64,000 bases of DNA from Selaginella moellendorffii (lineage: Eukaryota > Streptophyta > Lycopodiopsida > Selaginellales > Selaginellaceae), in contig NW_003314307.1 in assembly GCF_000143415.4 (NCBI RefSeq), positions 702,331-766,330 on the forward strand, written 5' to 3'. A program made the position numbers and the translations under genes. The notes beneath the pieces are model-generated. The model ran no database searches. It was given only the letters and a program-made list of their open reading frames with translations, and was not told where the DNA came from. Shown here in pieces: positions 1 to 9,520 of the stretch (position 1 is the first letter of the stretch; each line of letters opens with the position of its first letter).

Positions 1-2
1 AC

Positions 3-3000
3 ATTCTCGACGCCTCACAGGATCTGACGCTCCTCATCCTGGTGGTCTGCGCGCTCGTCTCCATTGCGGTGGGCATCGCGACGAAGGGATTCCGCGACGG
101 CTGGTGCGATGGAGCTGGGATCCTCGTCTCCGTCGTGCTGGTGATCACGGTCTCGGCTAGCAGCGATTACCAGCAGGCTGTCCAGTTCCGGGCTCTCGAC
201 AAGGAGAAGGGAAAGGTCTACATACAGGTCACACGGTCCGCCAAGCGTCGGAGGATCCTAGCGTCAGAGCTGGTGGTCGGTGACATTGTCCATCTCGGCA
301 TTGGCGATCAGATCCCGGCGGATGGCTTGCTGCTCTACGGCCAGTCGCTGCTGGTGGATGAATCGTGCATGACAGGCGAGAGTGAGATGCGAGCAAAATC
401 GCCCGAGCAGCCATTCCTCATCTCGGGCACCAAGATTGGCGATGGATCGGGGGTGATGATCGTCACTGGCGTGGGAATGAACACCGAATGGGGGCACAGT
501 ATGTCGATTCTCAGCGGGGAGGATTCCGGGCAGTCCGAGACTCCTCTCCAGCACAAGCTCCAGGATCTGGCGACGCTCATCGGGAAGATTGGTCTTGGAT
601 CGGCAGTGGCCATCTTTGTGATCCTGGTGACCAAGTACGTGACTTCGAGGAGAGGCGCTTGGTCGATGCACGACGTGATGAAGGGCGTCCAGTTCTTGTC
701 CACGGCCGTGACGATCGTGGTGGTGGCGGTGCCCGAGGGGCTTCCTCTGGCGGTGACGCTGTCCCTGGCATTCGCGATGATGAAGATGATGAGCGAGAAG
801 GCACTCGTGAGGCACCTGGCGGCGTGCGAGACGATGGGGTCCGCGACGTGTATACTGTGCGACAAGACGGGGACGCTCACGACGAATCAGATGACTGTAA
901 TCAAGTCGTGGATCGGGGACGAGTTACTGGTCGCGGGAAGAACAGAGCGGGTACCGGTGGTGTCAAGATCTTCTCGAGAGATGGTCCTGGAAGGGATCTT
1001 CCAGAACACGAGTGGAGAGGTGGTGGTATGCCCTGGCGAGGCATATGATCCGAAGACCAAGACGGTGGAAGTGATTGGAACTCCCACCGAGACGGCGCTG
1101 CTCCAGTTTGGATTGGACTTGGCGGGCAATTGGCAAGGAGTGGTGTCCGAGGTCCGATCCAGATCCAGGGTCATTCGCGTGGAGCCGTTCAACTCGGTGA
1201 AGAAGATGATGGGAGTTCTGATAGCCGTTAACGGTGGTGGTGAGCAATCGGCTCCCTCGTACCGTGTGCATTGGAAGGGGGCCTCGGAGATAGTTATGGG
1301 AATGTGTGACTGGTACCTCGACTCTCAAGGCAGGAAAGTCGCTCTCGATGACAGCAAAAACTGGGAGCTGAGAGGAATCATCAGAAGGTTTGCAGATGAA
1401 GGTCTGCGAACGCTCTGTTTAGCTTACAGAGACTTGGAGATCGCTCCGCAGGGGGAGGAAGCGCTTCCCCAGCAAGGTTTTGTCTGTGCCGGGATTGTTG
1501 GAATCAAGGATCCGGTGAGGCCCGGGGTGGAGGAAGCTGTAAGGATGTGCATGTCCGCTGGTATCCGAGTAAGAATGGTGACCGGTGATAACTTATACAC
1601 AGCTATGGCGATTGCTCGCGAGTGTGGGATTCTTACGGACGGTGAAGCTGTCGAAGGGCCCGTTTTCAGAAGCTGGACTGGCGAAGAAATGCGGCGAAGA
1701 ATCCCAAAGATGCAGGTAAGTTTTTGATGCTCTGTTTGAGCACTCGTACTTACCTGCCTTTTTCAATCAGATATTAGCAAGATCGAGCCCCTCCGACAAG
1801 CACAGGCTTGTCAAGGAACTGCAAGCCATGGGGGAAGTTGTTGGAGTAACAGGAGATGGAACAAACGATGCCCCTGCTCTCCGTGAAGCAGACATTGGGA
1901 TTTCCATGGGAATAGCTGGAACCGAGGTTGGTAGCCCCGATTAAATATTATTCTTCTTAATTCTGCTGGGTAGTTCATGTTTTGCTTTCATGATTTCGTC
2001 CTGATGATTGAAGCATTGTTAATTGCGTCTTCCCTTGTTACAGGTTGCTAAGGAGAGCTCAGACATCATAATCCTCGACGACAACTTTGCGTCCATAGTC
2101 AATGTTGCGCTCTGGGGTCGGTCTGTCTACACCAATATTCAAAAGTTTGTTCAGTTCCAAGCGACTGTGAATCTGGTTGCGCTCGCCCTCAACTTTTGGT
2201 CCGCCTGCTCCACAGGTACTTCTTTTTTCTTCCTGTTCCTTTTGCGACGATTCTCCGTATAACGTTTTTAATGCGTTTCCTAACGCTTTCCTCGGCGCAG
2301 GAGATGTTCCCCTCACTGTGATCCAGCTGTTGTGGGTGAATCTGATAATGGACACTCTCGGGGCCCTGGCGCTTGCTACGGAATCCCCACATGCGGGATT
2401 AATGAAGAGGCCACCAGTGCGGAGAAAGGAGAATTTCATCAGTCCGGTGATGGCCAGGAACGTGCTTGCACAGTCTGTGTTCCAGCTTGTCGTGCTCATT
2501 GTACTTCAGTACCGGGGGCTGGAGATCTTCGGCCTCGTTGACGCGGGCGACCACGAAAAGCTGGTGCTCAACACGATCATTTTCAACACCTTCGTCTTCT
2601 TCCAGGTTAGTGCCCCCGCCGCTCGTGCTCGGGTTTCGTTTGCTCACTAGATGCCGATCCACGCCAGGTTTTTAACGAGTTCAACTCGAGAGAGATGGAC
2701 AAGATCAACGTGTTCCGGCACCTGGACAACCGGTTTTTCCTCGCGATCGTGACGGCCACGGTTGTGTTCCAGGTGGTTTTGATCGAGTGGCTGGGCTCCG
2801 TGGCGAGCACCACGCCCCTGAGCCCCTGCCAGTGGCTCTTTTGCGTGGGAGTGGCGTCGCTCAGCCTGGTGGTGGACGCTGTGGTAAAAGCGATCCACAG
2901 CTTGTGGAGAAAGTGCTGCCGATCAAAGTGTAACACGATTAGCTTCTTCCGCGCCGCGAGCTGCCCGCTCATCCCGCGAGTGAGCGCTCCATCGTACCAG

Positions 3001-3099
3001 ACGTTCTTCCGGGCCAAGAGCTACCATGGCATACCACGGCGTGACCAAAGCAATGGCCACAGCAATGGCCGCCATCACCACTACTCTGACCAGGTGTGA
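3..3099 (+). CDS. ACA: Plant-type IIB autoinhibited Ca2+-ATPase, 5' end outside window
   Basis: P-type ATPase that pumps Ca2+ out of the cytosol across the plasma or an internal membrane. I read five exons: 3-1715, 1771-1926, 2044-2215, 2301-2605 and 2668-3099, with GT-AG introns of 55, 117, 85 and 62 bp. The joined frame stays open for about 925 residues. Visible in order: first transmembrane helices, actuator motif MTGES (about 370), TM4 [11 protein letters not shown] (about 735), phosphorylation motif DKTGTLT (about 861, catalytic Asp), nucleotide-domain KGASEIVMG, hinge [11 protein letters not shown] (exon 2), and TM6 [15 protein letters not shown], typical of type IIB pumps. Family members are about 1,020-1,100 residues, so roughly 100-180 N-terminal residues, including the calmodulin-binding autoinhibitory region, lie upstream. 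The tail after the last helix is basic and His/Asn-rich. Converges on the STE24 gene with about 220 bp between stop codons. Confidence 0.95.
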
Positions 3100-3321
3100 A
3101 GAAAAAAGAAGAGAGATTATTAAATTTTTCCACTCGAAGGCATGTACAAATAACTCGAGGGCGATGATATAGTATTTTCTTGCCTGTAGAATAATGACCT
3201 TAGTCTAATCTAAGCTCACAATTTCGCACAAGCTTTAAGTTTGATAATGTGGTCCGGTTTGGGGTGGTTTGAAACCAAAATCGAGAGGAAATTTACATAC
3301 AAGGATCTCGCTTCTTTTCGC

Positions 3322-5285
3322 TCACTCGGTCTTCTTCTGGAATTTGTCCAGCGCCGCCAGCCGTTCCACCAGCGGAGGATGGGAGTAGTGGTAAGTGGAG
3401 TACCAGGGATCGGTGTTCATGGCGGACAGGTTCTCCTCCTGGAGCTTGATAAGCCCGCCACGGAGCGGGAGTGCGTAGCCCAGCTCACCCGCAAAATTAT
3501 CAGCCTGTAGAGAGCAAAGCTCAAAACACTCCCCAGCGATCTCGCGAGTTTTCTTACCTGGAACTCAAACGCGCGACTCACAAGGTTCATCACAAAGCCA
3601 GCAACGTGAAGCAGTGGCGTCAACGTGTGCTGCATTGCATTGATAATATTAGCTATGGTCCACTTCTTAAGAAAAGGCGTAAGAGAAATACCTGGAACAG
3701 CTGCAAGCCGATAAGTACCGGCTGAGTGGTAAAGCCAAAGCTGTGGAACAAATCCTTGGAGTTGCGGACGAACGTGTATCCGACGCACTGGAGTAGAGTA
3801 AGAAACTGGACAGAGCAGCAAGCAAAAAGAAAGCGTCAGCAAACGCGCCATGTACGTGTGATACAAAACCTGTCCCGCTATGAACGAATATGTCGTGTGA
3901 TTAAGCTTCCAGTGCCCCAGTTCGTGCGCTATCACGGCCACTACCTCGTCCTCGTTTGTGCACTGTAAACAGCATCGTATCGAATGAAACGAGAAAAGCA
4001 AAATAGCGTACCTGCTGAACTAGTGTATCGTATAGCACAATGCGCTTGCTTTTGAAAAAACCGTACATGTATGCCTGCAAAAGAGTAAAAAATGAGTAAC
4101 CAACAGCCACAAACAGTTACTTACGTTGCTATGACTGCTTCGGGTAGAGCCATCTACCACAAACAGCTTCTTCAAAGGAAATTTCAGAGAGGCAGCCAGA
4201 TCCTCAATTTGCTTTCGCAAAGATCCTTCCGGGAGCTGCAACAGTTACGATGTCAGTTTCAAGAGATTACACTATGTGCGTGAGCTTACGGGTGTAAACT
4301 TATTGAACAATGGTTGGATCACGAGTGGATACAGTATCAACATAAGAAGCCCGAGGACAACAATGAACCCCCACAGATAAATCGCAAGATATGGGCCACT
4401 TTTCTGCACTCATCATTCATATATATATATACATATATATAAACAGAGGAAACTCTTCACCATACCTGGACGATGATGATTACAGCTGAGACAATTGGCG
4501 GGGAAAGCACCACCATAAGAAGTAGGCCCGTTAGAATGTCTTTAAAGAAGAGCCATATCGTTTGCTGGTCCAAAAAAGCTCAAGGTTAGAAGAAGGCACA
4601 GCGGAAACAAAAGAAAGGCGGCAAACTTTATTAAATCCATGACGCTCTTCAATCACAAAGGTGGAATACAAGGCGAAAGGAAGCTCCGTTATCTGAAGAA
4701 TAAAGCACACAATGATGTTTTAACAATCTACAAGCTTTTTTATCTTACTTGAGACCATATAGTTGTCAGGACGAGAAAAGCCAATGTTTGTGCGATCTCG
4801 TTTTGAGGATCAAAGCCCAGCCTTACTGCCAAGTCTCCGGATTTCTGAGCGCACCAAGAGCTAATGATCGTCAAAAACTAACATGAAAGACCACTATACC
4901 ATCCAAATCCACGGCAAAATTTTCAGCAGCAGCATACAGCACTCCTCAACGATTGTCCAGACCGAGTGTATGAACTGAAAGCGGCTGCATTGAAACATCA
5001 AAAGAGATTGAGAGTGAGAAGTAAGAAGAGCGCTTTGAAACTTTTTTAAAAAAAACCTCTTTTCAATAGTGTAAGCGCGCGACTTCTCAAATTTCTCCTG
5101 GCTGACGACGCCTTCGAGCGTGGGAGGCAGCGTGGGGAGCTTGAGAGCCCTGTATTGGCGGAGATGCAAGTAACTCTCCACGAAATACATGAAGATCATG
5201 AACCCTGGCCAAGAACAACGATATTTCGTGGCGAAATCGAGGCGAGACACTCACCGACAACGGATTCCAAGTAGGGAAACGCCAT
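3322..5285 (-). CDS. STE24: CAAX prenyl protease 1 (STE24/FACE1 zinc metalloprotease)
   Basis: ER-membrane zinc protease that removes the terminal tripeptide from prenylated CAAX proteins. I resolved 13 exons: 5285-5255, 5204-5057, 4984-4900, 4844-4749, 4692-4627, 4564-4466, 4403-4290, 4235-4125, 4074-4012, 3962-3870, 3805-3692, 3629-3558 and 3504-3322, all with GT-AG introns. They sum to 1,275 nt, i.e. 424 residues, a normal length for plant STE24. Diagnostic pieces are the zinc site [10 protein letters not shown] in exon 10, the conserved [12 protein letters not shown] in exon 8, [12 protein letters not shown] across exons 12/13 (third zinc ligand region), and [11 protein letters not shown] near the C-terminus. 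Several hydrophobic helices are visible. The start at 5285 gives the short first exon ([11 protein letters not shown]) expected for the family. An AT-dinucleotide tract sits in the intron near 4420-4440. All catalytic residues are present. Confidence 0.96.
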
Positions 5286-5340
5286 CACGCCAGGCGCTCG
5301 CGCTCTTGGATGAAGAACAAATATACGTAGATATGCCCAA

Positions 5341-5348
5341 AAACCCTA
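5341..5348 (+). promoter_or_regulatory. Telo-box upstream of STE24
   Basis: AAACCCTA lies about 56 bp upstream of the STE24 start codon. Telo-boxes are known plant promoter elements often found near transcription starts of housekeeping genes. Function here is inferred from position only. Confidence 0.4.
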
Positions 5349-5489
5349 GCTTAGAGTGAATTTCTGACCAACAGCTCAGATCGATCCGTCACGAACGGCT
5401 GTGATAAAGACAAAATTAATAATTGCTAATCGGGTTCCTAATGACCTAATCTTTGCGCGCCATATTTTCAAATTTGAAACCTTATCTCT

Positions 5490-8400
5490 TTACCAGTAGT
5501 CTCCGCAAGAACAGCTCCCATTTCTAAAGTGGTGGAAACGATTGGAATCCCTGACCACGATCTCCCGCCCCTCGATCGCCGAAATGAGCTTGATTGCGGT
5601 GTGACAATCGCCACAGGCGCGCAGGTTCTTGATGATCCGCAAGCTCGATCCCGGCGGCGTGCTGAGCACCCCAAATGCCACTGCGAGCTTCTCGCTATGG
5701 CAGCCCAGTAGATCCCTCTTGTCTGCCTCGCCCACATTGTGTGTCACCATTCCCGTGTCCACGACGTATCCTCGATCCACCATCGCCCTCTCCAGTCTCC
5801 GGAGCTCGGCATATATCTCCTCGCGCCGCGGATGATCGCGATCGCCTGCCACGAATTCGTGCAGCCGGTTCTTCACCGCGATCAAGCTCCTCCCGGGCTC
5901 TTTCCTCAATCCCTTCTCCGCCATCGCCTTGCGGATGCTCAGCGCCTCGTCCCAATTCCCACTCGCGGCACAGATGTTTGCCAGCGCGACGTGGGCGGCC
6001 GATGGATCGTGCTGGGACCGTGGCTCCATCTTCTCCACATCCATCGCGTTCCTGGCCGCGCGCCTCGCCCGGGAAGAGGAATCGCCCAGGCTCCGGCAAG
6101 CGCCCAGCAGCGCCATCCACATCGGGGAGGATGCCGGGGAAGAAACCGAGATCCTGGCAATGAAATCCTCGGCCTGCTGGAGCTCTCCAGCACGCGCCAG
6201 CAGATCGATGACGCAGGAGTAGTGCTTGGGTGATGGATCGATCCCAAACTCGCGGCGCATCGCCACGAAGTTGTAGCGCGCCTCCTCCAAGAGCCCCGAG
6301 TGGCCGCAAACCGATAGAAGGCTCACAAAGGTGACCGAATCCGGGCGGTACCCGTCGCGCTGCATGGTCCGTACGAGCCACAGTACACCGCGCGTCACGC
6401 CACACTGCCGGTAAGCCCCCGCCATGGCGTTCCACGTCGTGACGTTGCGGCGCAACGCACGGTCAAAGATATACCGCGCGGTGTCCACGTCGCCGGCCTT
6501 GCCGTACATGTCCACGAGCCCGTTCGCGACGCACGTCTCGGACTCTAGCCCGAGCTCCCTGGCCCGCTCATGGACGCGCTTGCTCGAGGATGGATCCGCC
6601 AGCCCACCACACGCACTCATGGCCGTGACGAGAGTCACGCTGCTCGGCTCCAGCCCCTCAAGCAGCATCCTCGCGAAGAGAGTGAGCGCTCGCTCGCACC
6701 GATCGAGCTGGACGTAAGCTCCCATCATCGACGTCCACAGCACCATGTCTGCCCGCGAGGACTCGAGGAAGAACTGGAAGATCTTCTCGGCGGACGATAA
6801 GTCTCCACACTTCCCATACATGTCGATGAGCGCGGTAGCGACGTGAGCGTCGGAGAGGAATCCACACTCCACAATGGAGCTGTGGAGAGTTCTTCCCGAC
6901 GAGAGCGCTGCTAAGATCCCCGCGGCGTCCACTGCCATGACGAAAGTTGGAAGGCCCGGTCTCTGCCCCTGTGCTTGCATCGTCTGGAAGAGCTCCATGG
7001 CTGCTTGAGCGTGCTCGCGAAGAACACCGGCTTCTTTGCCGCGCTCTCCCTTCACGTACGCCGCTAGCATCGTGGTGTGGAGCGCAACGCTCTTCTCGGG
7101 ATTCCTGTCGAAGATGGCTCTCGCCTGGCTCAAGCTCCGGAACTCCGAGAACATCTCGATGAGAGAGTTTGCAACCATCGTCTCGGATTCCAGTCCACTC
7201 TCCCAGGCCAGAGAGCTGATCCACACTCCATCTTGGAAGAGTTCCAGTCCGGAATCCGCGACGCAGGTGATCAAGTTCACGAGAGTCACTCCCGTTGGCT
7301 TCAATCCTTCGTGGAGCATGGATCGAAAGTGTTCCATCACTTGCTTGGTCCGGCCGAGCTGGCAGTAGACTGTGAGCATCCCGGTCCAGAGGATCACGTC
7401 GAAAGTTTTCACTCTGGCGAAGATCTCCCTCGCTCTGTCCAGACCTCCACACCTCCCGTACATGTTGATCACCGCCGACGCCACCACCGTGTCCGCCTCG
7501 TATCCACACTGGACGATCTTCTCGTGCATCAAAACTCCATCTTGCAGCGAAGCTGGATCAGTGCACGAGTTGAGAGCTGTGAGGAAAGTTACCTTCTCGT
7601 ACAGGACTCCTTCTCCTCGCATTTGATCCAGGAGTTTGATGCACTCGTCGCTGCGTCCGTGGTAAGCGTGAGCGGCGATGGCCGAGTTCCAGGACGCCAA
7701 GTCCTTCTCAGCCATCTCCGAGAAGAGCTTAGCCGAATCCAGCAAGCTCCCGCACCTCCCATACATCGTCACCAGCGCGTTCGCCACCGATACCTCTCGA
7801 TCGAATCCACTCTCGTCGATGAGAAGGTGTAGAGCTCGACCGTCTTGCAAGCTTGAGCAGGCACCGAGAGAACTGATAAAAGTGATGCAATTCGGCTTCA
7901 CTCCCTGGAGCTGGAGAGAATCGAGCAGGAAAAGAGCCTCTTTGGAGCACCCTCTATGAGCGTAAGCCGTGATCATCGCGTTCCAGCATTCGATCACTTG
8001 TGCCGAGTGATCCGCCACCTTTTCGAAGATCTCCCTGGCTTTGTCCACTCTCCCACACCTCGCAAACATGGAGAGCAGTGCGGTGGCCACCACCGCCTCA
8101 CGATCCAATCCACTCCCGACGATATAGTCGTGAGCCATCCAGCTATCCTCGTCCAAAACTCCCCGGCTGGAGCAAACGTTGAGCAGCGTGAGGAGCAAAA
8201 CCTTGTCCGGCTTTATCCCTTCCACCGCCATGGATCGAAGCAGCCCCCAAGTCTCTCTTCTCCTCCCATTCTCCGCAAACACGGACACCAAGATCGTCCA
8301 GCTGATCACATTCTTCATCTCCAAACAATCGAAGAGCTGTTTGGCGAGATCCAGCCTCCCACACTTTCCATACATGCTGACCAGCGCATTCCCGATCTCC

Positions 8401-8870
8401 AAGTCGGAATCCAGCAGCTTGTCTTGGATCTGGCGATGGATCCCGGCACCATCTTCGAGCCGCTTGAGGATGCCACACACGTTGAGAGCCGCCAGGAACA
8501 CAAGACGGTCGGGCTCCACGCCGGCCTTGATCATCTGGTGGAATCTCTCCAGCGCCTGGGCATGGAGGCCCGCGTGGAAGTACGCCACGAGAATCGACGT
8601 CCAGGAGAAGATGTTCTTGTGCGCGATGGAGTCGAATGCGCGCTGCGCCTCGTCAGTCCTGCCGCATTTGCCATACATTTGGACGAGGCAGTTGCCCAGG
8701 AATCGCGCGCCGCTCTCCTCGCGATCGTCGAGCAGGAGCCCTGATTCGCGGATCTGCGCGTGGAGGCGCTTGCCATGCGCCAAATCCCCCAGCCTACCGC
8801 ATTCCTTGAGGAGGCGCGCGTAGCTCCGGCACGCATCGTCCACGCCGCTTCTGGAGATCGCCGCTCGCAT
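5490..8870 (-). CDS. PLS-class pentatricopeptide repeat protein with E and DYW domains
   Basis: Predicted organelle RNA-editing factor that binds single-stranded RNA through PPR repeats and deaminates C to U through its DYW domain. Intronless, 1,126 residues. Repeats run from about residue 60 to 930, with recurrent signatures such as LVQMYGKCG, ALVSMYGKCGRLD and NVISWTILVSVFAENG (alternating P, L and S types). E/E+ motifs follow. The DYW domain closes the protein: HSE near 1058-1060 and CGDC near 1086-1089 form the deaminase zinc site, and HH...CSCGDYW forms the second zinc site and C-terminus. All key deaminase residues are present. The N-terminus (MRAAISRSGVDD) lacks an obvious strong transit peptide. 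Unusually long for the class. Its first ~250 codons are duplicated at 17.7-18.4 kb. Confidence 0.95.
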   Translation of the reverse strand: MRAAISRSGVDDACRSYARLLKECGRLGDLAHGKRLHAQIRESGLLLDDREESGARFLGNCLVQMYGKCGRTDEAQRAFDSIAHKNIFSWTSILVAYFHAGLHAQALERFHQMIKAGVEPDRLVFLAALNVCGILKRLEDGAGIHRQIQDKLLDSDLEIGNALVSMYGKCGRLDLAKQLFDCLEMKNVISWTILVSVFAENGRRRETWGLLRSMAVEGIKPDKVLLLTLLNVCSSRGVLDEDSWMAHDYIVGSGLDREAVVATALLSMFARCGRVDKAREIFEKVADHSAQVIECWNAMITAYAHRGCSKEALFLLDSLQLQGVKPNCITFISSLGACSSLQDGRALHLLIDESGFDREVSVANALVTMYGRCGSLLDSAKLFSEMAEKDLASWNSAIAAHAYHGRSDECIKLLDQMRGEGVLYEKVTFLTALNSCTDPASLQDGVLMHEKIVQCGYEADTVVASAVINMYGRCGGLDRAREIFARVKTFDVILWTGMLTVYCQLGRTKQVMEHFRSMLHEGLKPTGVTLVNLITCVADSGLELFQDGVWISSLAWESGLESETMVANSLIEMFSEFRSLSQARAIFDRNPEKSVALHTTMLAAYVKGERGKEAGVLREHAQAAMELFQTMQAQGQRPGLPTFVMAVDAAGILAALSSGRTLHSSIVECGFLSDAHVATALIDMYGKCGDLSSAEKIFQFFLESSRADMVLWTSMMGAYVQLDRCERALTLFARMLLEGLEPSSVTLVTAMSACGGLADPSSSKRVHERARELGLESETCVANGLVDMYGKAGDVDTARYIFDRALRRNVTTWNAMAGAYRQCGVTRGVLWLVRTMQRDGYRPDSVTFVSLLSVCGHSGLLEEARYNFVAMRREFGIDPSPKHYSCVIDLLARAGELQQAEDFIARISVSSPASSPMWMALLGACRSLGDSSSRARRAARNAMDVEKMEPRSQHDPSAAHVALANICAASGNWDEALSIRKAMAEKGLRKEPGRSLIAVKNRLHEFVAGDRDHPRREEIYAELRRLERAMVDRGYVVDTGMVTHNVGEADKRDLLGCHSEKLAVAFGVLSTPPGSSLRIIKNLRACGDCHTAIKLISAIEGREIVVRDSNRFHHFRNGSCSCGDYW

Positions 8871-8914
8871 CTGCCAGCAGCCATCGCCAGACCCTAAATC
8901 TCGGGCATATTCTC

Positions 8915-8922
8915 TAGGGTTT
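8915..8922 (-). promoter_or_regulatory. Telo-box upstream of PPR-DYW gene
   Basis: AAACCCTA on the coding strand about 45-52 bp upstream of the PPR start codon. A second ACCCTAAA lies on the opposite strand near 8890. Plant telo-boxes are common in promoters of organelle-related and translation genes. The role is inferred from position. Confidence 0.35.
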
Positions 8923-8980
8923 TAAAACTCCAAGAAACTCAAGAATATGCTATTGCCCTTTGTTTGCTTACTTGCTGGCC

Positions 8981-9212
8981 CGATAATGTTCCTCTTTGAC
9001 ATCCTCTATGGAAAAACAAGATGATTTTCAGAGAGCCATGAAACAAGCTTAGAAAGCCTTGCCTCAGGATTTGGCATGGGCTTTCCAGAAGTACATGGCC
9101 TCGGAGCTAAAATGTCCAGAGATGGAAATTTCAGAAACTGTGAATTGTTGCTGAAGGTTGCCTTGTGGATTTAGCAACACCCAAGTTCGAGGCCCATTCG
9201 AGAACACAATGA
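8981..9212 (+). pseudogene. Relic of the C-terminal kinase lobe of an S-domain receptor kinase
   Basis: This stretch aligns by eye with the final part of the receptor-kinase gene at 9521-11962 (about 11650-11930). Shared blocks include TTTGACATCCTC, AAGATGATTTTCA, TTCCAGAAGTACATGGCCTC, TTGTTGCTGAAGGTTGCCTTGTG, and the GAACACAATGA near the gene's end. It contains stops and small deletions, and the upstream lectin/kinase parts are absent, so it cannot code for a protein. It indicates that another tandem copy once preceded the 9.5 kb gene. The rest of 8871-9520 shows no gene; it is AT-rich around 9220-9260. Confidence 0.75.
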
Positions 9213-9446
9213 CCTTTATTATAATATATTATTTCTATTTATCTGCTTTGATGGAGCATAAATAATATTATTGTTGGTCGCTAAGGGTCTGTGGGTGTGC
9301 TCTAGGACTCTAGAAGCCGTGGTCTACACTCCATTATAGAATACTTCTAACATTGTTTGGGCACGTTCTCTTTTCCTTCTTTTTCTGTCACAAGAAAAAG
9401 GTCTCCTAGGAGGTCCCAGAACACAGGTATGACTGACAGTCAATAA

Positions 9447-9463
9447 CTTGACTTTAAGTCAAG
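9447..9463 (+). promoter_or_regulatory. Paired inverted W-boxes before the 9.5 kb receptor kinase
   Basis: CTTGACTTTAAGTCAAG is a near-perfect palindrome formed by two inverted TTGACT cores, 58-74 bp upstream of the start codon. TTGAC(C/T) is the known binding core of plant WRKY transcription factors. WRKY control is inferred. Confidence 0.45.
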
Positions 9464-9520
9464 CACGCAGAGACTTTAAAGGACTATCTGCGTGACTCTT
9501 ACGCACCACTCTTTCTTGCC

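Noticed and set aside
264-815. Long minus-strand open frames over the Ca2+-ATPase
   Set aside because: They lie antisense to a well-supported coding exon and show no domain; they are shadows of its codon bias.
5675-8744. Many plus-strand open frames of 60-262 codons over the PPR-DYW gene
   Set aside because: All are antisense or out-of-frame reflections of repetitive PPR coding sequence.
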